NCBI GenBank assembly: GCA_017993715.1
Contig: JAGOME010000041.1
Location: 1-40,694 of the forward strand
Reading direction: 5' to 3'
DNA length: 40,694 nucleotides
Source of the DNA: Phycicoccus sp.
GTDB lineage: Bacteria > Actinomycetota > Actinomycetes > Actinomycetales > Dermatophilaceae
Shown here: piece by piece, positions 37,114 through 40,694 of the stretch
Numbering within the stretch: position 1 is the stretch's first letter
Layout of the letters: the number at the start of each line of letters is the position of its first letter
Position numbers and translations under genes: made by a program
The notes under the pieces: model-generated
The model's database searches: none
Seen by the model: the letters and a program-made list of their open reading frames with translations, nothing else
What the model was told of the DNA's origin: nothing

Positions 37114-37887
37114 TCAGGCGTCCGCGAGCTCCAAGCGGCCTGAGCCGAGGACCCCACGGACGCGCACGCAGGGCTCCCCCTCTGCCGGCCGCCCCCGCGG
37201 GGTCAACCGGTTGGCGATGCCGCCGCGAGCCGAGACGTCGGCCCACACGGGCACGCGTGATGGAACCCCGATCGACACGTTGCCGGACCCGGTCCGGACC
37301 CGCAACTCTCCCTCGTGCAACACCTCGACGAGCACATCACCGGACCCGGCCGACATGGCCACGTCCGCGTAGGCAGCGCCAATCGTCGTGGCACCAGAAC
37401 CGGCCTTGATCCGCACCGCGGCGTGAATTTCCGTGACGGACACGTCCCCGGAGCCGGTTGCCAGGGCCAGCTCGGCATCCACCCGCCTCACCTGAATTCG
37501 GCCGGACCCGGTCCGCACCCGAGACGCCGCGTCGATCCGGTCCAGCGTGACCGCCCCGGATGCGCTGTCGAGCGCGGTCTGGGCGAACGTACCCGTCACG
37601 GCGACCGTCGCGCTGCCGGTGTGCACGCGGACCTCGCTGGTCGACGGGATCGAGACGGTCACGGTGACCGGACGGCTGGGGCCCCAGAAGGCGAGGATGC
37701 CCTCCGGCTCCCGGACAAGGAGCAGACGACCGTCGAACGAGACCTCGATGTCATCGCGTTCGTCGTCGTCGTGGCCAACGATGGTGACCTCGGCCTGTGC
37801 ACCAGTGCCGTTGACCACGTCGACCCGACCGCTGCGGATCGCGATATCGGCCACGAGCGGACCAGTGGTGTCGAATGAGTACTGCAT
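37114..37887 (-). CDS. DUF4097-family beta-repeat protein
   Basis: The protein has 257 aa from ATG 37887, with AAGGAG 7 nt upstream. It consists of repeated short beta-strands with GSG turns (HTGSATVAVTGTF, RVRTGSGRIQVRRV, LATGSGDVSV, MSAGSGDVLV, RVRTGSGNVSIG), the right-handed beta-helix-like pattern of DUF4097, sometimes annotated as a putative adhesin. No signal peptide is visible, so it may be cytosolic. Function is unknown. It follows the RHH gene by 18 nt on the same strand and is probably co-transcribed. Confidence 0.88.
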   Translation of the reverse strand: MQYSFDTTGPLVADIAIRSGRVDVVNGTGAQAEVTIVGHDDDERDDIEVSFDGRLLLVREPEGILAFWGPSRPVTVTVSIPSTSEVRVHTGSATVAVTGTFAQTALDSASGAVTLDRIDAASRVRTGSGRIQVRRVDAELALATGSGDVSVTEIHAAVRIKAGSGATTIGAAYADVAMSAGSGDVLVEVLHEGELRVRTGSGNVSIGVPSRVPVWADVSARGGIANRLTPRGRPAEGEPCVRVRGVLGSGRLELADA

Positions 37888-37905
37888 GTCGGGACTCCTT
37901 GCGGG

Positions 37906-38499
37906 TCAGATCCAGCCGGATAAGTTCGTGTCGCCCGGACCGCCGGGGTCACCCGGTCGCCGCGAGTGGCCCGGGCGGCCGGGGCCGCCCCACTGACCGG
38001 GCGGGTTGCGGGTGAGGTCGCCGACGAGGTTGGCCAGGTCCACGGCCCAGCCCTCGTCGCGGGTCGCGGCGCGTAGCGCGGTGACGATCCACGAGTTAAG
38101 CGAGCGCCCGGTGGACCCGGCGAGCTCCTCGGCCCGCCGCTTGACCTGGGACGGCACCCGGACGGTGACGCGCACGACGTCGCCGTCCTCGGCGTCGTCG
38201 CCGTCCTCACCCACCGCTGACGGACTGGCGAATGCCGCCGTCTCCGGCCGCGGAGCCGGCGGGATGTCGACGACGAACTCGGGGTGACTGCTGCGCAGCC
38301 GGACTTCGACCGACCCGCTGGGCACCTGGGTCGAGATCTCCGCTGCCGCCTCCGACAGGGCCGCGAGGAGGGCCATGCGCAGCGACGGGTCGAGAGCCAG
38401 CGCCAGCCGCTCGGCCGCCGCCTTGAGCTGGGGGTCGCCGGTGTCGGCGAGAGCGTTGAGGTCGGTCCGGACGCGGTCGACAAAGGGGGTCAGATCCAT
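37906..38499 (-). CDS. Ribbon-helix-helix (Arc/HicB-like) DNA-binding protein
   Basis: The protein has 197 aa. The central segment VVRVTVRVPSQVKRRAEELAGS followed by GRSLNSWIVTALRAATRDE is an RHH motif (about residues 107-148): strand VTVRVP, helix to EELAGS, helix SLNSWIVTALRAA. The N-terminal 90 residues are helical and of unknown role; the C-terminus is Gly/Pro-rich. It would bind DNA as a dimer. The start lies 6 nt after a CATAAT -10, and clustered TGACG/CGTCA half-sites cover its promoter, so autoregulation is likely. It is paired with the DUF4097 gene. It is not clearly a toxin-antitoxin antitoxin, because no toxin gene is next to it. Confidence 0.75.
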   Translation of the reverse strand: MDLTPFVDRVRTDLNALADTGDPQLKAAAERLALALDPSLRMALLAALSEAAAEISTQVPSGSVEVRLRSSHPEFVVDIPPAPRPETAAFASPSAVGEDGDDAEDGDVVRVTVRVPSQVKRRAEELAGSTGRSLNSWIVTALRAATRDEGWAVDLANLVGDLTRNPPGQWGGPGRPGHSRRPGDPGGPGDTNLSGWI

Positions 38500-38505
38500 A
38501 CCGGC

Positions 38506-38536
38506 ATTATGACGTCACAGTGACGCCATACGTCAA
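38506..38536 (-). promoter_or_regulatory. Promoter and clustered TGACG half-sites before the RHH gene
   Basis: On the minus strand: -35 TTGACG (38531-38536) and -10 CATAAT (38506-38511), a 19-nt spacer, 6 nt before ATG 38499. On the plus strand TGACG/CGTCA half-sites lie at 38510, 38513, 38521 and 38531, making TGACGTCA (38510-38517) and TGACGccataCGTCA (38521-38535); CGTCAC-A-GTGACG (38513-38525) is also a perfect dyad. Confidence 0.6.
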
Positions 38537-38571
38537 GCGACTGACATCAGAATGCCGTCGAAGCTGCCAAA

Positions 38572-39630
38572 TCAGGTCATCGAGGCGGCGACCTCGGTGA
38601 CCGGCATCGAGGAATCCGCCGAGATGGCCAGGTCCGATGGCGGGCGTCCTCGGAGCATCATCTGCGCTCCGAGGGCCGCCACCATGGCGCCGTTGTCGGT
38701 GCACAGTCCGGGGCGCGGGACGCGCAGCTCGATCCCCGCTGCAGCACACCGCTCCTGGGCCAGGGCCCGCAAGCGGGAGTTGGCAGCCACCCCGCCACCG
38801 ATCTGGAGATGGTCCGCGCCGTGCACACGACACGCGTCGATCGCCTTGCGCGTGAGGATGTCGACGACGGCCTCCTGGAAGGACGCCGCAACATCCGCGA
38901 CCGGGACCGGCTCGCCGGCCGCTTCCCGCGCCGCCACCCACCTAGCCACCGCTGTTTTCAGCCCCGAGAACGAGAAGTCGAAGCGGTGTCGCTCAAGGTC
39001 GCGGCCGGTGGACAGCCCCCTCGGGAAGTCGACCGTGATCTGTCCGTCTCGGGCCGCACGATCGATGTGCGGCCCGCCTGGGAACGGCAGGCCCAGCACC
39101 CGGGCCACCTTGTCGAACGCCTCCCCCGCCGCGTCATCCAAGGTCGACCCGAGTGGCCGCACGTCGTGGGTGACATCGGGGACGAGGAGGAGGGATGAAT
39201 GCCCTCCGGACACGAGTAACGCCAGAGTGGGCTCGGGGAGCGGGCCGTGTTCGACGATGTCGACGGCGACGTGGGAGGCCAGGTGATTGACGCCGTAGAG
39301 CGGGATCCCGAGCGAGAGCGAGAGTGCCTTGGCGGAGGCGACTCCCACCATGAGGGCACCGGCGAGACCCGGACCCGAAGTGACAGCGATCCCGTCCAGG
39401 TCGCGCAGCTGGACTCCTGCGGTCACGCACGCTCGTTCGATGGTCGGCACCATGGCCTCGAGGTGTGCGCGGCTGGCGACCTCCGGCACGACTCCCCCGA
39501 AACGCGCCTGCTCCTCCACCGAGCTGGCGATGGCGTCGGCGAGGAGCGTCTCTCCCCGGACGATGCCGACACCGGTCTCGTCGCATGAGGTCTCGATCCC
39601 CAGGATGAGGGGGTCGGTCGAGGCGGTCAC
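38572..39630 (-). CDS. tsaD: tRNA N6-adenosine threonylcarbamoyltransferase TsaD
   Basis: The protein has 352 aa, the normal length for TsaD (Kae1/Qri7 family). [15 protein letters not shown] opens the ASKHA fold; [21 protein letters not shown] is the family signature. His116 and His120 (NHLASH) bind the metal. [11 protein letters not shown] and the [14 protein letters not shown]-terminus complete it. With TsaB and TsaE it transfers threonylcarbamoyl to A37 of tRNAs that read ANN codons. The GTG start overlaps the stop of rimI (GTGA). One GAATGCC copy (39197), the only one of 43 not followed by G, lies in it. Confidence 0.97.
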   Translation of the reverse strand: MTASTDPLILGIETSCDETGVGIVRGETLLADAIASSVEEQARFGGVVPEVASRAHLEAMVPTIERACVTAGVQLRDLDGIAVTSGPGLAGALMVGVASAKALSLSLGIPLYGVNHLASHVAVDIVEHGPLPEPTLALLVSGGHSSLLLVPDVTHDVRPLGSTLDDAAGEAFDKVARVLGLPFPGGPHIDRAARDGQITVDFPRGLSTGRDLERHRFDFSFSGLKTAVARWVAAREAAGEPVPVADVAASFQEAVVDILTRKAIDACRVHGADHLQIGGGVAANSRLRALAQERCAAAGIELRVPRPGLCTDNGAMVAALGAQMMLRGRPPSDLAISADSSMPVTEVAASMT

Positions 39631-40127
39631 GATTCCTCCTGGACATCGAACGACTTGCGCAGGATGAGCGCATCGACATCGCCCGGCTGGTAGTAGCGGC
39701 GCCGGACCGACAGCTGCGACCAGCCGCTGGAGAGGTAGAGAGCGACGGCGGGCTCGTTGTCGGCGCGCACCTCGAGGAGCAGATGCTCGGCGCCACGAGC
39801 GCGGGCTCGACGCTCGAGCTCGGCGAGGATGATCCGGCTCAGGCCCCGCCCCTGGGCTGCGGGCGCGACGGCAATGGTCATGATGTCGGCGATCTCCCCA
39901 CCATGGTCGACCCCGCCGTAGGCGAGCACGCCGTCGGCGCCCTCGGCGATAACGAGATACTCGCGCTTGGGTCGTTCAGCCAGCTCGGCCCACCAGGTCG
40001 ACGCCGACCAGGCATCGTCGGCGAACAACTCTGCATCCAGAGCCACCAGCTGCTCGAGATCCGGCCAACTGACCTCTCGCACAACGACATCCGAACCAAA
40101 GCCCGCGACTGAATGCGCATCCGTCAT
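39627..40127 (-). CDS. rimI: Ribosomal protein S18 N-acetyltransferase RimI (GNAT family)
   Basis: The protein has 166 aa from ATG 40127; an in-frame GTG at 40136 overlaps the tsaB stop and is an alternative. Motif [21 protein letters not shown] (Q-x-R-G-L), is the acetyl-CoA-binding GNAT segment, and [19 protein letters not shown] is motif B. RimI N-acetylates ribosomal protein S18 and is a conserved neighbour between tsaB and tsaD. Its ORF track extends further 5', but that portion overlaps tsaB in another frame. Confidence 0.93.
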   Translation of the reverse strand: MTDAHSVAGFGSDVVVREVSWPDLEQLVALDAELFADDAWSASTWWAELAERPKREYLVIAEGADGVLAYGGVDHGGEIADIMTIAVAPAAQGRGLSRIILAELERRARARGAEHLLLEVRADNEPAVALYLSSGWSQLSVRRRYYQPGDVDALILRKSFDVQEES

Positions 40128-40132
40128 GGCGA

Positions 40133-40694
40133 TCACCGGCCCGCGGACCGCTCGGCGGTCGTCAATGCGTCGGGTCGGCGCAGATACAGGGGAACGACGG
40201 GCAGGTCTTCGCCCGACGCGATTCGAGGACCGGCGACAGACAACAGAACACCCGCGTCGACATCCGGGCTCAGGTCGAGAGGGCGTGCCCATACAGCGGG
40301 GTACAGCGCGCTGCCCCTCCCCACGACGGGCAGGTCCGCGAGGTCTTGGGGCAGCTCGCCCGGGCGCTCGACCGCCGGCGCCGTCACCGAGACATAGCGA
40401 GCTGACGCTCCGGGGGTGAGCGTGTAGCGCGCCCAGTAGACCTCCTTGCGGCGGGCATCGGTGGCGACCACCAGCTCGCGCGGAGGGGACGGCAAGGCAA
40501 GAGCGCTGTGCGCCAGCGCATCCAGACTGCAGATGCCGTACACCGGGACCCCCAAGGCCGCTCCCATGGTCACGGCGGTGACCAGCCCGACCCGCAGGCC
40601 GGTGAAGGGCCCCGGGCCTGTCCCCACCACGATGTGTCGCAGGTCCGCCGGCCTGGCATCCACCGCCGACAAGGACGCGGCGATGAGGGGCGCC
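40133..40694 (-). CDS. tsaB: TsaB, t6A biosynthesis protein (N-terminus outside window)
   Basis: The frame is open to the right-hand window edge, so the first part of the gene is missing (187 codons visible plus stop). HIVVGTGPGPFTGLRVGLVTAVTMGAALGVPVYGICSLDALA is the TsaB core, which scaffolds TsaD and TsaE in the t6A complex. VVATDARRKEVYWARY is the characteristic later strand. The gene is upstream of rimI with a 5-nt gap and starts the tsaB-rimI-tsaD operon. Confidence 0.9.
   Translation of the reverse strand, partial: APLIAASLSAVDARPADLRHIVVGTGPGPFTGLRVGLVTAVTMGAALGVPVYGICSLDALAHSALALPSPPRELVVATDARRKEVYWARYTLTPGASARYVSVTAPAVERPGELPQDLADLPVVGRGSALYPAVWARPLDLSPDVDAGVLLSVAGPRIASGEDLPVVPLYLRRPDALTTAERSAGR

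Noticed and set aside
37906-38499. HicB-type antitoxin with adjacent toxin
   Set aside because: The neighbours are a DUF4097 protein and tsaD; no small toxin ORF is adjacent, so only a DNA-binding call is made.

Overview
This is a GC-rich (about 70% by eye), gene-dense chromosomal window from an actinobacterium. WhiB, GuaB3, a DinB/DUF664 protein, DUF3817, a SURF1 next to guaA, a GroEL with a His-rich tail, and many genes whose -10 box (TANNNT) lies 6-7 nt before the start codon all point this way. The order tsaB-rimI-tsaD ... groES-groEL ... whiB ... guaB2 ... guaB3-GMC oxidoreductase ... guaA matches, as I remember it, the conserved actinobacterial (Mycobacterium, Streptomyces) core neighbourhood. 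Micrococcales, perhaps Intrasporangiaceae, is my guess and is not proven. I saw no rRNA, tRNA, CRISPR array, IS element or phage gene. I annotate 37 protein genes; two are cut by the window edges.

Layout. 1-2.9 kb: MarR regulator (5' cut) and a type I sulfatase. 2.9-7.2 kb: a minus-strand catabolic operon of homoprotocatechuate meta-cleavage type (aldehyde dehydrogenase, extradiol dioxygenase, FAH-family enzyme, class I amidotransferase-like hydrolase), with a clear promoter and a palindromic operator over its -10. 7.2-11.4 kb: NmrA/SDR and DJ-1/PfpI pair, TetR regulator, amino-acid (APC) permease. 11.5-20.5 kb: guaA with DUF3817, SURF1, a beta-propeller lipoprotein, GMC oxidoreductase plus aldehyde dehydrogenase, guaB3. 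20.6-24.9 kb: small membrane protein, questin-oxidase-like protein, DHA2-type MFS exporter, P1-family peptidase. 24.9-30.6 kb: guaB2, whiB, S4 protein, DinB protein, groEL-groES with two CIRCE operators. 30.6-40.7 kb: THUMP-like methyltransferase, membrane-anchored S1C protease, ribokinase/nucleoside hydrolase pair, GH3 lipoprotein, DUF4097/RHH pair, and the tsaD-rimI-tsaB operon for the tRNA t6A modification and ribosomal protein acetylation.

Functional themes. Purine metabolism is strongly represented: guaA, guaB2, guaB3, and the nucleoside hydrolase/ribokinase pair for ribose recovery. Protein homeostasis is represented by groESL and the protease, aromatic catabolism by the hpa-like operon.

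The most striking non-gene signal is the octamer GAATGCCG. I count 43 copies of its heptamer GAATGCC on the two strands, 42 of them extended by G, where about one or two octamers would be expected by composition. About a third of copies lie in the roughly 8% of sequence that is intergenic, and pairs of copies form a perfect terminator-like hairpin and a 22-bp palindrome. This looks like a genome-wide iterated signal of the HIP1 or DNA-uptake-sequence kind. Other unusual structures are three 61-bp tandem repeats with dyad symmetry downstream of the DinB gene, a perfect 30-bp-arm inverted repeat that contains the SURF1 stop codon, and a large structured groES-groEL spacer.
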